Positions 36,999-46,026 of a stretch of 64,000 bases of DNA are shown here, in pieces. A program made the position numbers and the translations under genes. Position 1 is the stretch's first letter; each line of letters begins with the position of its first letter. This DNA is from Caldisericum exile AZM16c01 (GTDB taxonomy: Bacteria > Caldisericota > Caldisericia > Caldisericales > Caldisericaceae). The stretch spans positions 1,116,001 to 1,180,000 of the forward strand of contig NC_017096.1 in the NCBI RefSeq assembly GCF_000284335.1, written 5' to 3'. The notes beneath the pieces were generated by a model. That model was not told the DNA's origin, did no database searches, and was given only the letters and a program-made list of their open reading frames with translations.

Positions 36999-37835
36999 TT
37001 ATTTCTTAGTATTCATTAAATAAACAACCCAATAGATAAATCCAACAAAGAATGCACCACCAACAAGGTTTCCAAGAGTAACAGGTATGAGGTTAACAGT
37101 GAAAAGTGTTCCCCAATTAAGATTTGCAACATCTGCAATTGTTTTCCCTGCTGCTTCAAGGACTTTGGGATTGCTCTTCAAAAAGATTCCATATGGAATA
37201 AAGAACATGTTTGCAACTGAGTGTTCAAAACCAGATGCCACAAATGCCATAATCGGAAAATAGATTGCAAATAACTTTCCAATTACATCCTTTGACGCCA
37301 TAGCCATCCAAACTGCCATGCAAACAAGCCAGTTACAAAGAATGCCCCTGAAGAATGCTTGCGCAAATGTAAGTGAAGTCTTAGATAAGGCAACTTTCAA
37401 GGCATTTGCTCCAACAAGAGTGTTATTGAAAGACCAAGTTCCACCCCACAAAAGGAATGCAGCAATGAGAATTGAACCAACAAAATTCCCAATGTACACG
37501 ACAACCCAGTTTTTGAGAAGTTCTACCCAAGCAACCTTTTTGTCAAGGGCTGCGATAAGCACAAGGTTATTCCCTGTAAAAAGTTCCGCACCACCCACCA
37601 CAACCATCATGAGACCAACGGTAAAGACAGAAGCAGAAAGAAACCTTGCAAAACCAAAACCGAGAGTAGAATCAGAACCTACTAATAAAAATAGTTGAGC
37701 ACCAAAAGCAATGTAAACACCTGCAAGAATTGCAAGTAAAAACATCTTGAGGAGTGGAAGTTTGCATTTCCCAACCCCTGCCTCACACATCTTGGCAGCA
37801 ACATCTTTCGGTGGAAAGAAGTTTACGTCGTTCAT
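36999..37835 (-). CDS. focA: Formate/nitrite channel (FocA/FNT family)
   Basis: 278 residues, six membrane helices. FNT signatures include GAQLFLLVGSD, GGAELFTGNNLVL and FVASGFEHSVANMFFIPYGI. The last carries the 'GFEHSVANM' helix break with the central His of the pore. Its position right after formate dehydrogenase points to formate rather than nitrite. Complete, with GGAGG in front of the ATG. Confidence 0.93.
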   Translation of the reverse strand: MNDVNFFPPKDVAAKMCEAGVGKCKLPLLKMFLLAILAGVYIAFGAQLFLLVGSDSTLGFGFARFLSASVFTVGLMMVVVGGAELFTGNNLVLIAALDKKVAWVELLKNWVVVYIGNFVGSILIAAFLLWGGTWSFNNTLVGANALKVALSKTSLTFAQAFFRGILCNWLVCMAVWMAMASKDVIGKLFAIYFPIMAFVASGFEHSVANMFFIPYGIFLKSNPKVLEAAGKTIADVANLNWGTLFTVNLIPVTLGNLVGGAFFVGFIYWVVYLMNTKK

Positions 37836-37852
37836 AAATGCCTCCTTTTATC

Positions 37853-40567
37853 TTAAATTTTTTCTATTGCACACGCACATGCCTTGTATTCTGGAATTCT
37901 TGCAACTGGATCAAGTGCATTAATCGTTAAAATATTTGCATTTGCCTCTGAGAAGTGGAAACTCACAAAAACTACACCTTTCTTAGGCTTTTGTGAAATT
38001 TTTGCCTTAACAACAATCTCTCCCCTTCTCGTTTTAACTTTCACATTGTCTCCATCCTTAATATTGAGGGCCTCAGCATCTTCTGGATTTATCTCAACAA
38101 AGTTTTCAGGAACAAAACTTTCAAGCACTTTAACCCTTCTTGTTTCATTTCTTGAATGATAATGGAAAAGAATTCTCCCTGTTGTAAGGACAAATGGATA
38201 CTCATTATCGGGTATTTCAACAGGTGGCTCAAACTCAACACCTGTAATTAGAGCCTTAGAGTTTGGACGCTTAAAGTTTCCGCCGTAGTGAAGGATCTTT
38301 GTTCCAGGGTGAGTTATATCTGGGCATGGCCATTGCAAAGAATTTTCTTTTAACCTCTTGTATGTAATACCCTTGAAAGATGGGGTAACTTCTCTTATTT
38401 CTTCCCATATTTCTTCCGCATCTTTATAATGCATCGGATAGCCCATTTTAGTTGCTACTTCACAAACAATTTCCCAATCATCTTTAACGTTTGGGTGAGG
38501 CGTTCTTGCAGGTTTTAAAAGTTGCACTCTTCTTTCAGTGTTTGTAAATGTTCCAAATTTTTCGTAGGCTGCCTTTGCTGGAAATACAACATCTGCAATT
38601 TGTGCTGTTTCTGAAAGGAAAATATCCTGTACTGCAAGGAACTCTAATTTTTCAAAACCCTCTTTAACATGTCTTACATCTGCTTCAGTTACAAGAGGAT
38701 TTTCGCCCATTGCATAAACAGCCTTCAGTTTTCCATCGAGAGCAAGGTCGCCAAACTGAGAAACCGCATAACCAACCTTGTCTGGGAGTTTAACCTTCCA
38801 GAATTCTTCGAATTTCTTTCTAACTGTTTCGTCAGTTACCTTTTGGTATCCCGTGTAAACATCAGGCAGTGCTCCCACATCGCATGCACCTTGTACATTT
38901 GCTTGACCTCTTAAAGGATCAATACCATTACCAACTTTTCCTATGTGTCCTGTAATTAAAGCAAGATTTGCAATGCTCAAAACGTTATCAACTCCAACGT
39001 GGTGTTGTGTAATTCCCATTGTGTAGAAAATCATCGAATTCGGGCCTTTTGCATAGGTAATTGCAGCACTTTCAATGAGCTTCTTGTCAACACCTGTTAT
39101 TTTTGAAACCTTATCAAGATCGTAGTTTTTGAGAACTTTCAAAAGATCCTCAAAACCTTCTGTATGATTTTCAATAAATTCCTTATCGATAAGACCGTTA
39201 TCAACAATAACCTTCATCATGCCGTTTAGGAGGGCAACATCAGTTCCTGGATAGTGTTGAATAAAGATGTCTGCGTATTGTGCAAGATCAATGTTTCTTG
39301 GATCACAAACAATAAGTTTCGCTCCTCTTTTCTTTTTGTTTTCTTTTATGAACTGCGCAATAACTGGGTGAGTTTCAGTTGTATTTGAACCAATAACAAA
39401 CATTACATCTGCGTTCTTTATGTCATCTATTGGATTTGTTGCCGCACCTGCTCCAAGCGCCTTACCCAGTCCTGCAACAGTTGAAGCATGGCATAACCTT
39501 GCACAGTGGTCTATGTTGTTTGTCCCAATTACGGCACGAGCAAATTTTTGAACAATATAATTATCTTCGTTGGTACAACGTGCAGACCCAAGAACACCAA
39601 TTGCATCAGGCCCGTACTTTTCCTTAATTTCAAGTAATCTTTTTGCAGTATAATCGATAGCCTCTTCCCACGTTGCCTCTCTAAAAACGCCATTTTCCTT
39701 TATAAGAGGTGTGGTAAGTCTTTCATTAGAATTTACATATTCATATCCGTATCTTCCTTTTACACAGAGCCTTCCATTATTTGGTTCTTTATCTATACCC
39801 CTTGCCATAACAAGGTTATTATTTTTATCTTTATATAACTCCACATTACACCCAACACCACAATAAGCACATATAGTATCAGTGCTTTCAAAGTTGAAAA
39901 TTTTTCCTTTGCCTATACGAGGCTTTTCAATCAGCGCACCTGTTGGGCACGCCTGAACACATTCAGCACAAAATTGGCAATTAGTTTGTTCCAAAGGCAA
40001 ATTAAACGGCGTTGATACAACCGACTTATAACCTCGCATTGCAATACCAATTGCTTCAACTATTGCTTGGTTTTCGCAGGCATCAACACAACGCCTGCAG
40101 AGAATACATTTTTGCGGGTCAAACTGAATGAACGGATTTGTATCCCAAGGAGTTTCCTTCGGATAAACAAATACATCACTCTCATCGAGGAATTGACTTT
40201 TCTTAATCCCAAATTGATACGCAAGATCCTGAAGAACGCAATCTCCATCTTTATCACATGTCATACAGTCGAGAGGGTGGTGTGCAAGTGCAAGTTCAAG
40301 ATTTGTTTTTCTTGCTTCATTTACTAATTCCGAATTTGTTGTTATTTCCATTCCCTCTGTAACTTCCGTGATACATGCTCTTTGAAGCGTGCGTGAGCCT
40401 TTTACCTCAACGACACACATACCACATGAACCTTCCTCTGCAATACCTTCAAGATAGCAAAGAGTTGGAATTTCTATACCAATCGACTTACATGCCTTTA
40501 AAATCGTGGTGCCTTTTTCAAATTGATAAGGCTTACCATCGATTTTCACATTCACTAACTCACTCAT
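37853..40567 (-). CDS. fdhA: Formate dehydrogenase, catalytic subunit with NuoG-like N-terminus (Cys-type)
   Basis: 904 residues. Residues 1-75 are a [2Fe-2S] domain (Cys26, 37, 48, 51, 65). HHPLDCMTCDKDGDC (96-110) is the His/Cys [4Fe-4S] site. Two more [4Fe-4S] sites follow (CILCRRCVDAC and CQFCAECVQAC). Then comes the molybdopterin domain with CAYCGVGC (233-240) and the catalytic Cys359-His360 in ARLCHASTVAGL, where many enzymes have selenocysteine. The C-terminal cofactor-binding domain starts near residue 790. The N-terminal clusters indicate electron exchange with NuoE/F-type partners, which are encoded just upstream with an 8-base overlap. Substrate is inferred from focA/mobA/fdhD next door. 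Confidence 0.9.
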   Translation of the reverse strand: MSELVNVKIDGKPYQFEKGTTILKACKSIGIEIPTLCYLEGIAEEGSCGMCVVEVKGSRTLQRACITEVTEGMEITTNSELVNEARKTNLELALAHHPLDCMTCDKDGDCVLQDLAYQFGIKKSQFLDESDVFVYPKETPWDTNPFIQFDPQKCILCRRCVDACENQAIVEAIGIAMRGYKSVVSTPFNLPLEQTNCQFCAECVQACPTGALIEKPRIGKGKIFNFESTDTICAYCGVGCNVELYKDKNNNLVMARGIDKEPNNGRLCVKGRYGYEYVNSNERLTTPLIKENGVFREATWEEAIDYTAKRLLEIKEKYGPDAIGVLGSARCTNEDNYIVQKFARAVIGTNNIDHCARLCHASTVAGLGKALGAGAATNPIDDIKNADVMFVIGSNTTETHPVIAQFIKENKKKRGAKLIVCDPRNIDLAQYADIFIQHYPGTDVALLNGMMKVIVDNGLIDKEFIENHTEGFEDLLKVLKNYDLDKVSKITGVDKKLIESAAITYAKGPNSMIFYTMGITQHHVGVDNVLSIANLALITGHIGKVGNGIDPLRGQANVQGACDVGALPDVYTGYQKVTDETVRKKFEEFWKVKLPDKVGYAVSQFGDLALDGKLKAVYAMGENPLVTEADVRHVKEGFEKLEFLAVQDIFLSETAQIADVVFPAKAAYEKFGTFTNTERRVQLLKPARTPHPNVKDDWEIVCEVATKMGYPMHYKDAEEIWEEIREVTPSFKGITYKRLKENSLQWPCPDITHPGTKILHYGGNFKRPNSKALITGVEFEPPVEIPDNEYPFVLTTGRILFHYHSRNETRRVKVLESFVPENFVEINPEDAEALNIKDGDNVKVKTRRGEIVVKAKISQKPKKGVVFVSFHFSEANANILTINALDPVARIPEYKACACAIEKI

Positions 40568-42203
40568 TTGATACCTCCTCCGTTATTTCTTCAAATTCAC
40601 AAACATTTGCCTTACATTTTCTTTCTTTTATATGTTCAAGCCACTCGTCCCTGTATTTCACAAGCGATTGAGCAATGATATTAGGAGCAGTTTGTCCTAA
40701 ACCACAAAAAGAAGTTAGTTTCATCGATGTAGAAAGTTTTTCAAGCCTTGTAAGGTCGCTTTCTTCACCAAGACCTCGTGAAATATAATCAATTATCTTG
40801 TACATCTCTTCTGTACCAACTCTACAAGGTGTGCACTTTCCACAGGATTCGTGTCTAAAGAAATAGGCTATATTTTTTGCAATATCAACAATACATCGAT
40901 CCTCACTGAGAACAACAATTGAGCCTGATCCGGGTCCTGCTTCAATTTTAGCAAGCGAGTTAAAATCAACAGGAGTATCTAACTCAGCAGGCGTTATAAG
41001 GCTTCCTGAAACTCCACCAAGGATTACCCCCTTAAGTTTCTTGCCACCTTTTACACCAAAACCAACATCATTTATTATTGACGAAAGTTTTTCCCCAAAG
41101 GGAATTTCAATTACACCTTTGTAATTTACATCTCCCATCAAACTGAAAAGTTTCGTCCCGTACGAACCAGGAACGCCAAATTTCTTAAACCACTCAGCAC
41201 CGTTAACAACAATTGGCGGAATATTTGCAAGCGTTTCAACGTTGTTAATAACAGTGGGTTTCCCCCAAAGGCCATAAGTGGGTGGATATGGTGGTTTCTT
41301 CCTTGGTTCGCCACGCTTTCCCTCTATTGATTCGATGAGGGCAGTTTCCTCGCCACAAATATAAGCACCTGCACCTTTTTTTATTTCTATATCAAAATTA
41401 AAACCTGACCCTAAAATATTTTCTCCAAGGAATCCATATGATCTTGCTTGTTCTATAGCCTTTTGAAGTCGCTTGATTGAAAGATCATATTCTCCTCGAA
41501 TGTATATATAACCATAATTTGCACCTGTTGCATACCCTGCAAGGACCATTCCCTCGATAAGAAGATTAGGGTCTCCTTCCATTATTACCCTGTCTTTAAA
41601 TGTTCCAGGTTCTCCTTCATCTGCATTACAAATTACGTATTTTAAGTCACTTTTTGCTCTTGCAGTAAATTCCCATTTCTTACCTGTAGGGAATCCTGCA
41701 CCACCCCTTCCTCTTAACTCAGATGCTTTAACTTCTTCCAAAACCCACTCTGGTCCATTTTCTATTGCTTTTTCAAGAGCCATATAGCCATCTTCTGCAA
41801 TATATTCTTCAATCGATTCAGGATTTATAACACCAACTCTTTTAAGTAAAACCCTTTCTTGAATCGAAAGGACACGCTCTGCGCGAGTCTCTTTAAGAGT
41901 TACGTCTCTTTTTCCAATTTCATGTGCAAGTTCTTTAACAACTCGCCCTTTTAATAGGTGCTCTTTTACAATATAAGGAATATCGCTTGGTTTAACGGGT
42001 GCATATATCACACCATCAGGATATACTGCAATTGCAACGCCTAAGTCTTCAAAGCCAAGGCTTCCGGTTGGGGCAACGAGTACTTCATTTTCCAAACCCA
42101 AGTTTCTTATCTCCTTTGTCAATAGTTCTTCTATTTCCTTTGCACCTTTTGAAAGACTCTTTGAATCCTCTGCAACCAGTATATGGCTTCTATAGAGTTT
42201 CAT
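40560..42203 (-). CDS. NuoF-like flavoprotein, second copy, with a cysteine-less thioredoxin-like domain
   Basis: 547 residues. A Trx-like N-domain (1-90) precedes a NuoF core: FMN/NADH sites GRGGAGFPTGKKWEF and CNADEGEPGTFKDR, and the [4Fe-4S] site ESCGKCTPCR plus CGLGQTAPN. The N-domain has lost all four expected cluster cysteines (Ala11, Ser16, Ser48, Glu52) relative to the paralogue at 42594. The C-terminal two-cluster ferredoxin of hydrogenase-type HndC/HydB proteins is absent; it ends soon after KCKANVC. It should bind NAD(H) and FMN for the formate dehydrogenase. Overlaps fdhA by 8 bases. Confidence 0.88.
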   Translation of the reverse strand: MKLYRSHILVAEDSKSLSKGAKEIEELLTKEIRNLGLENEVLVAPTGSLGFEDLGVAIAVYPDGVIYAPVKPSDIPYIVKEHLLKGRVVKELAHEIGKRDVTLKETRAERVLSIQERVLLKRVGVINPESIEEYIAEDGYMALEKAIENGPEWVLEEVKASELRGRGGAGFPTGKKWEFTARAKSDLKYVICNADEGEPGTFKDRVIMEGDPNLLIEGMVLAGYATGANYGYIYIRGEYDLSIKRLQKAIEQARSYGFLGENILGSGFNFDIEIKKGAGAYICGEETALIESIEGKRGEPRKKPPYPPTYGLWGKPTVINNVETLANIPPIVVNGAEWFKKFGVPGSYGTKLFSLMGDVNYKGVIEIPFGEKLSSIINDVGFGVKGGKKLKGVILGGVSGSLITPAELDTPVDFNSLAKIEAGPGSGSIVVLSEDRCIVDIAKNIAYFFRHESCGKCTPCRVGTEEMYKIIDYISRGLGEESDLTRLEKLSTSMKLTSFCGLGQTAPNIIAQSLVKYRDEWLEHIKERKCKANVCEFEEITEEVSNE

Positions 42204-42628
42204 AGAGCACCCTCCCTGACTTTTTTAAGGATAAGCGGTATGTCTTCTTCCTTTAAGTTTCCAAAAGGCACGTCATCAATCATCATTGAAGGCGCAACTG
42301 AGCACATTCCAAGGCAACTTGACTCTTCGAGTGTAAATTCTTTATCTTCGGTTGTTTCTCCAAAATCTATACCCAACTCTTCTTTCAATTTCTTTATAAT
42401 CTTTTCTCCATCTGCAAGATGGCACGACAAACTCCTGCAAACTCTTATGATGTGTTTACCTCTTGGTATTGAAGAGAACATCGTATAAAAGGTAAGCACT
42501 CCATAGACCTTTGCAGGTGTTGTTTTAAAAGTCTGTGAAACTTTAATTGCCAAATTTTCTGGAATGTAATTCTCAGGATTAGTCTCCTGAACATCATGCA
42601 GGACGTCTATTAAGGACTTTCCTTTCAT
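42200..42628 (-). CDS. NuoE-like thioredoxin-fold [2Fe-2S] protein
   Basis: 142 residues. The four cluster ligands are present as VCRSLSCHL and SSCLGMCSVAP. The N-terminal helical part (NPENYIPENLAIKVSQTF...VYGVLTFYTMF) is typical of NuoE. It sits between two NuoF-like genes and probably partners the second. Overlaps the NuoF-like gene ahead by 35 bases, unusually long for this operon. Confidence 0.9.
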   Translation of the reverse strand: MKGKSLIDVLHDVQETNPENYIPENLAIKVSQTFKTTPAKVYGVLTFYTMFSSIPRGKHIIRVCRSLSCHLADGEKIIKKLKEELGIDFGETTEDKEFTLEESSCLGMCSVAPSMMIDDVPFGNLKEEDIPLILKKVREGAL

Positions 42629-44249
42629 GTCTCTCCCCCTTCATTGTGCAAACATTTGCAGGACATTTCTTGCCCTTTATATGCGCTATATACTCATCTT
42701 TGAAATATCTAAGCGTTGATAAAACAGGATTTGGTGCTGTTTGTCCCAGTCCGCATAGTGAAGTTAGTTTTATTACATTGCCAAGCCTTTCAAGTCTATC
42801 AAGGTCCTCCATTGTGCCATTCCCTGAAGTAATTTTTTCCAAAATATTAAGCATTTGGCGTGTTCCCTCTCTACATGGAGTGCATTTCCCGCATGATTCA
42901 TCAACGGTAAATTTCAAAAAGAATTTTGCAACATCAACCATACAACTTGTTTCATCCATAATAATAAGCCCACCAGAACCCATTATTGTTCCAAGTTGCG
43001 GAAGATTTTCATAGTCCATTGGAACATCAAGATGCTCTGCAGGGATTACCCCACCCGAAGGACCTCCAGTTTGCGCGGCCTTAAATGTATGACCTTCAGG
43101 AATACCACCACCAATATCAAAGACTATGGTCCTAAGAGGAGTCCCAAGGGGCACTTCAACCAAACCTGTAATGTTCACCTTTCCTGCAAGTGCAAATACT
43201 TTTGTACCAGGGCTTTTTTCAGTACCAAATTTTCGGAAGAAAGATGCTCCTTTTCCAACAATAACCGGAATGTTTGCAAGTGTCTCCACATTATTAATAA
43301 CTGTTGGTTTTCCAAAAACACCTCTTTCAACCGGGAAGGGAGGCTTCTTCCTCGGTTCACCACGTTTTCCTTCAATAGAGTTTATCAAGGCTGTTTCCTC
43401 TCCACAAACAAATGCCCCTGCACCCATTCTTAATTCAATATCAAAGGAAAAGTTCGTGCCTAGAATATTTTTTCCAAGTAAACCTGATGCTCTTGCCTGT
43501 TTAATTGCTATTTCAAGTCTTTTTATTGCAAGAGGATACTCGGCCCTAATGTAAATATAACCCTTTTGAGCCTGAACTGCATATCCTGCAATAGCCATTC
43601 CCTCAAGAACAGAGTGCGGGTCTCCTTCCAAAATTGACCTGTCCATATAGGCGCCAGGATCTCCTTCGTCTGCATTACATATTATGTATTTAGTGTCGGA
43701 TTTTTGCTTATAAGCAAGTTCCCATTTGAGTCCCGTGGGAAATCCTGCTCCGCCACGTCCTCGCAGTCCAGAATCCTTAACTACCTTAATAACCTCTTCT
43801 CTTGTCATTTCTGTTATCGCTTTTGCAAGGGCTTCATATCCGCCTTGAGCAATATATTCGGTAATATCTTCTGGATTAATAATCCCGCAATTTCTCAAGA
43901 CAATTTTTGTTTGTTTTGCAAAAAACGGCACTTCGCTTAATGTTGGAAATTGTTTCTCTTCTTGTCTCCAAAGAAGCCTTTTAACAGGACGACCTTTGAG
44001 GAAGTGTTCTTCAACAATTTCCTTTGCATCTTCTGGTTTTACTTTTGTATAAATTACTCCTTCCGGATACACAACCATCAGAGGACCCAATTGGCAAGAG
44101 CCCATACAACCTGTTTCAACAATATTTACCTCCTCAGTTAGGTCGTGTTTTTTAAGTTCTTCTTTAAGTGCATCCTCAAAACCGTTACCACCCGCAGCAA
44201 GACACTGTGCTCCAGCGCAAATAAGTGCATGAATTCTGTAAATTTTCAT
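42594..44249 (-). CDS. NuoF-like NADH-binding flavoprotein with intact [2Fe-2S] domain
   Basis: 551 residues. The Trx-like N-domain keeps Cys11, Cys16, Cys48 and Cys52. The FMN/NADH core has GRGGAGFPTGLKWE and CNADEGDPGAYMDR, and the [4Fe-4S] site is ESCGKCTPCREG. The C-terminal ferredoxin domain of the Hnd/Hyd type is missing (ends after CPANVC plus 17 residues). Two NuoF-like paralogues in one operon are reminiscent of bifurcating complexes, but no [FeFe]-hydrogenase is encoded here; the acceptor module is a formate dehydrogenase. Confidence 0.9.
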   Translation of the reverse strand: MKIYRIHALICAGAQCLAAGGNGFEDALKEELKKHDLTEEVNIVETGCMGSCQLGPLMVVYPEGVIYTKVKPEDAKEIVEEHFLKGRPVKRLLWRQEEKQFPTLSEVPFFAKQTKIVLRNCGIINPEDITEYIAQGGYEALAKAITEMTREEVIKVVKDSGLRGRGGAGFPTGLKWELAYKQKSDTKYIICNADEGDPGAYMDRSILEGDPHSVLEGMAIAGYAVQAQKGYIYIRAEYPLAIKRLEIAIKQARASGLLGKNILGTNFSFDIELRMGAGAFVCGEETALINSIEGKRGEPRKKPPFPVERGVFGKPTVINNVETLANIPVIVGKGASFFRKFGTEKSPGTKVFALAGKVNITGLVEVPLGTPLRTIVFDIGGGIPEGHTFKAAQTGGPSGGVIPAEHLDVPMDYENLPQLGTIMGSGGLIIMDETSCMVDVAKFFLKFTVDESCGKCTPCREGTRQMLNILEKITSGNGTMEDLDRLERLGNVIKLTSLCGLGQTAPNPVLSTLRYFKDEYIAHIKGKKCPANVCTMKGERHERKVLNRRPA

Positions 44250-44252
44250 ACA

Positions 44253-44621
44253 CTACTCCTTTGCGATAACCCAGTCGCTAACGATTTGCCCATTAATAAC
44301 GTGTGAAGCAACTATTTCTCTTGCCATTTCGGGGGTAACGTGCCCATAATACACTTTCACACCGTCTCTTTCAACTGCAACAACTGGCTCTTCAATATCA
44401 AGCCCCATTGAGCCTCTCTCAATAATTTGCACATCTGTGAAATTTCTCTTTTGAAGTTCATCAAGAATTGCAAGGAGAACATCTCTTGCACCTGCTGCTA
44501 TGCCAACTGTTCCCATACTGATGTAGATCTTTACTTTTGCTTCTCCTTGTCTTGCTTTAAGGAATGATTGTGCAGTTTCTCTTAGCTTTCGCAACTCTTC
44601 GATTGACTTGATTTTGTCCAT
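44253..44621 (-). CDS. Ferredoxin-like Trx-fold protein without cluster cysteines (HndB family)
   Basis: 122 residues. It aligns by eye to the small [2Fe-2S] ferredoxins next to NADP-reducing hydrogenases (HndB type), where GMGTCGIAAGAR and TGCIGLCxxEP carry the ligands. Here these read SMGTVGIAAGAR (Val39) and RGSMGLDIEEP (Ser71, Asp75), and the protein contains no cysteine at all, so it cannot bind a [2Fe-2S] cluster in the usual way. The rest (VTPEMAREIVASHVINGQIVSDWVI) is conserved, arguing for a structural role. Position between the ATPase-fold gene and NuoF is kept. Confidence 0.85.
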   Translation of the reverse strand: MDKIKSIEELRKLRETAQSFLKARQGEAKVKIYISMGTVGIAAGARDVLLAILDELQKRNFTDVQIIERGSMGLDIEEPVVAVERDGVKVYYGHVTPEMAREIVASHVINGQIVSDWVIAKE

Positions 44622-45167
44622 CTAAGCACCTCCATGCAGATCTTTTATTTGTTCATTTAAAAACCCTCTAATTCCATTTAACACTAAAGGTGTACAAATT
44701 GTTTCACTGCAAATTTTTCTCAAATCTTCAGTTGAGATTTCAAATACCTTTTGGTTGACTTCGTGCCTGTAGTGGAGGTTAACCTCTGGATGCGTTGCAA
44801 GAACTGAAACAATTGTACTTGCGATATCACCAAGGGGAGGTGTATCCACATGAGACTTTCTAAAACAAATCTTAACCGTTGTGCCCTTCCCCTTTTCGCT
44901 TTCAATAAAAATTCCACCATCGCACGATTCTGCTTCAAGTTTTAGGAGTGGCAAACCTAATCCAACTTTCTTATTTGCAGAAGTAGTTGTAAAAGGATCA
45001 AACACCCTCTTTAACAAATCTTCATCCATTCCAACGCCATCGTCCTTTATTTCGATTAATAGCAAATCTTTATTATCATCTTCAATAATATTAACTTCAA
45101 TATTTTTCGCGTTGGCTTTCAACGAATTTTCAATAATATCAAGAATATTTAGGGAAAGTTCTTCCAC
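44622..45167 (-). CDS. HATPase-fold protein (histidine-kinase-like ATPase domain) of hydrogenase/Fdh operons
   Basis: 181 residues. N box (LDIIENSLKANAKNIEV), G1 box (KDDGVGMDEDLLKRVFDPF) and G2 box (VGLGLPLLKLEAES) are intact, but no phospho-acceptor histidine domain exists. Such stand-alone ATPase domains are commonly found in operons of NADH-dependent hydrogenases in anaerobes, with unknown function. It overlaps the NuoE-like gene by 1 base. The last 60 residues are poorly conserved. Confidence 0.8.
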   Translation of the reverse strand: MEELSLNILDIIENSLKANAKNIEVNIIEDDNKDLLLIEIKDDGVGMDEDLLKRVFDPFTTTSANKKVGLGLPLLKLEAESCDGGIFIESEKGKGTTVKICFRKSHVDTPPLGDIASTIVSVLATHPEVNLHYRHEVNQKVFEISTEDLRKICSETICTPLVLNGIRGFLNEQIKDLHGGA

Positions 45168-45631
45168 TAACTATACCTCTCGAGTATTTCAAGAGCCTTT
45201 TCCGGGGTTAATTTCCCATAGATATCTTTTCCATCAATTGCTATGGCAGGGGCAAGACCACAACAACCTAAACAGCGTACAATTCTAACTGCAAATTTTC
45301 CGTCAGAGGTTATTTGATTCGGCTTAACTCCCAACTTTTCGCATAAGGCGTTCAATACTGCTTCCCCTCCTTTTACATAGCAAGCAGTCCCCATACAAGT
45401 CATAATAACATGTTCAGCATCCTTTGAAAGTTTAAAGAAGTTATAAAAAGTTACAACACCATAAACTTTTGAAAGCGGTACTTTTAACTTTTCTGAAATG
45501 TATGCAAGCACTTCTTTCGGTAAATAACCCAATGCTTCTTGGGTGCCATGCAAAACTTGAATGAGAGATTCAGGATTTGCTCCCCATTTTCTAATCTCCA
45601 TGTCTACTGCAGGAAAATTTTTATTCTCCAT
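45167..45631 (-). CDS. NuoE-like [2Fe-2S] subunit (HndA type), first of two
   Basis: 154 residues. Helical N-part (NPESLIQVLHGTQEALGYLP, VYGVVTFYNFF) and cluster ligands TCMGTACYVKG and RCLGCCGLAPA are as in NuoE/HndA. It is the first enzyme gene of the operon, 18 bases after the ArsR-like regulator, with AGGAGG ahead of its ATG. Confidence 0.93.
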   Translation of the reverse strand: MENKNFPAVDMEIRKWGANPESLIQVLHGTQEALGYLPKEVLAYISEKLKVPLSKVYGVVTFYNFFKLSKDAEHVIMTCMGTACYVKGGEAVLNALCEKLGVKPNQITSDGKFAVRIVRCLGCCGLAPAIAIDGKDIYGKLTPEKALEILERYS

Positions 45632-45649
45632 TTTTCCTCCTTTCGGAAA

Positions 45650-45980
45650 TTATATACTCACTTTCTTTTCTTTTGATACATAAAGGTCACTTATCTGTTC
45701 TATTATTTCTTTATATTTTTCACTTTTGAGTCTATAATATACATTTCTTCTAACTTTCCTGCGTGTAACCCATCCTGCTCTATAAAGCCTATATAAGTTA
45801 AGTGATACAGTTGGCTCTTTCATATTTAACTTTTCTACAATTTCCTTTACGGTTTTTTCGCCTGTTGTTAAATAACACACAATCGCAACTCTTATAGGAT
45901 TCCCAATTGCTGAAAGAAATTCGGATGCCTTTATGCATTTACTATAACTGTCGCAAAGTAATTTCCTTTTTTTCTTCCAT
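45650..45980 (-). CDS. ArsR/SmtB-type repressor, interrupted by a one-base frame break in an A7 run
   Basis: Winged helix-turn-helix regulator. Uninterrupted reading from a GTG at 45880 gives only 76 residues (TVKEIVEKLNMKEPTVSLNLYRLYRAGWV is the recognition part), but the same frame upstream still encodes typical ArsR sequence (KASEFLSAIGNPIRVAIV) without a start codon. An ATG at 45980 (MEEK...) is one base out of frame. Dropping one A from the run of seven at 45967-45973 joins both into a 109-residue protein of normal length. Possible explanations are slippage, a sequencing error or a decaying gene. It leads the Fdh operon. Confidence 0.75.
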
Positions 45981-45988
45981 CACCTATT

Positions 45989-46016
45989 ATTTTATACAAA
46001 AATGAAAATATTGCAA
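45989..46016 (-). promoter_or_regulatory. Promoter of the ArsR-formate dehydrogenase operon
   Basis: TTGCAA (46016-46011), 16-base spacer, TAAAAT (45994-45989) on the minus strand. The predicted start is about 45982, two bases before the ATG at 45980, which has only an overlapping AGGTG in front. It strongly favours ATG 45980 as the true start of the regulator. Confidence 0.65.
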
Positions 46017-46026
46017 TAGTTTGTTA

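Noticed and set aside
39489-39495. Selenocysteine in formate dehydrogenase
   Set aside because: The catalytic codon gives Cys (residue 359) and the frame has no internal TGA.
42646-43554. Long plus-strand frames opposite the NuoF-like gene
   Set aside because: The minus-strand protein is fully conserved; the plus frames overlap one another and lack recognisable content.
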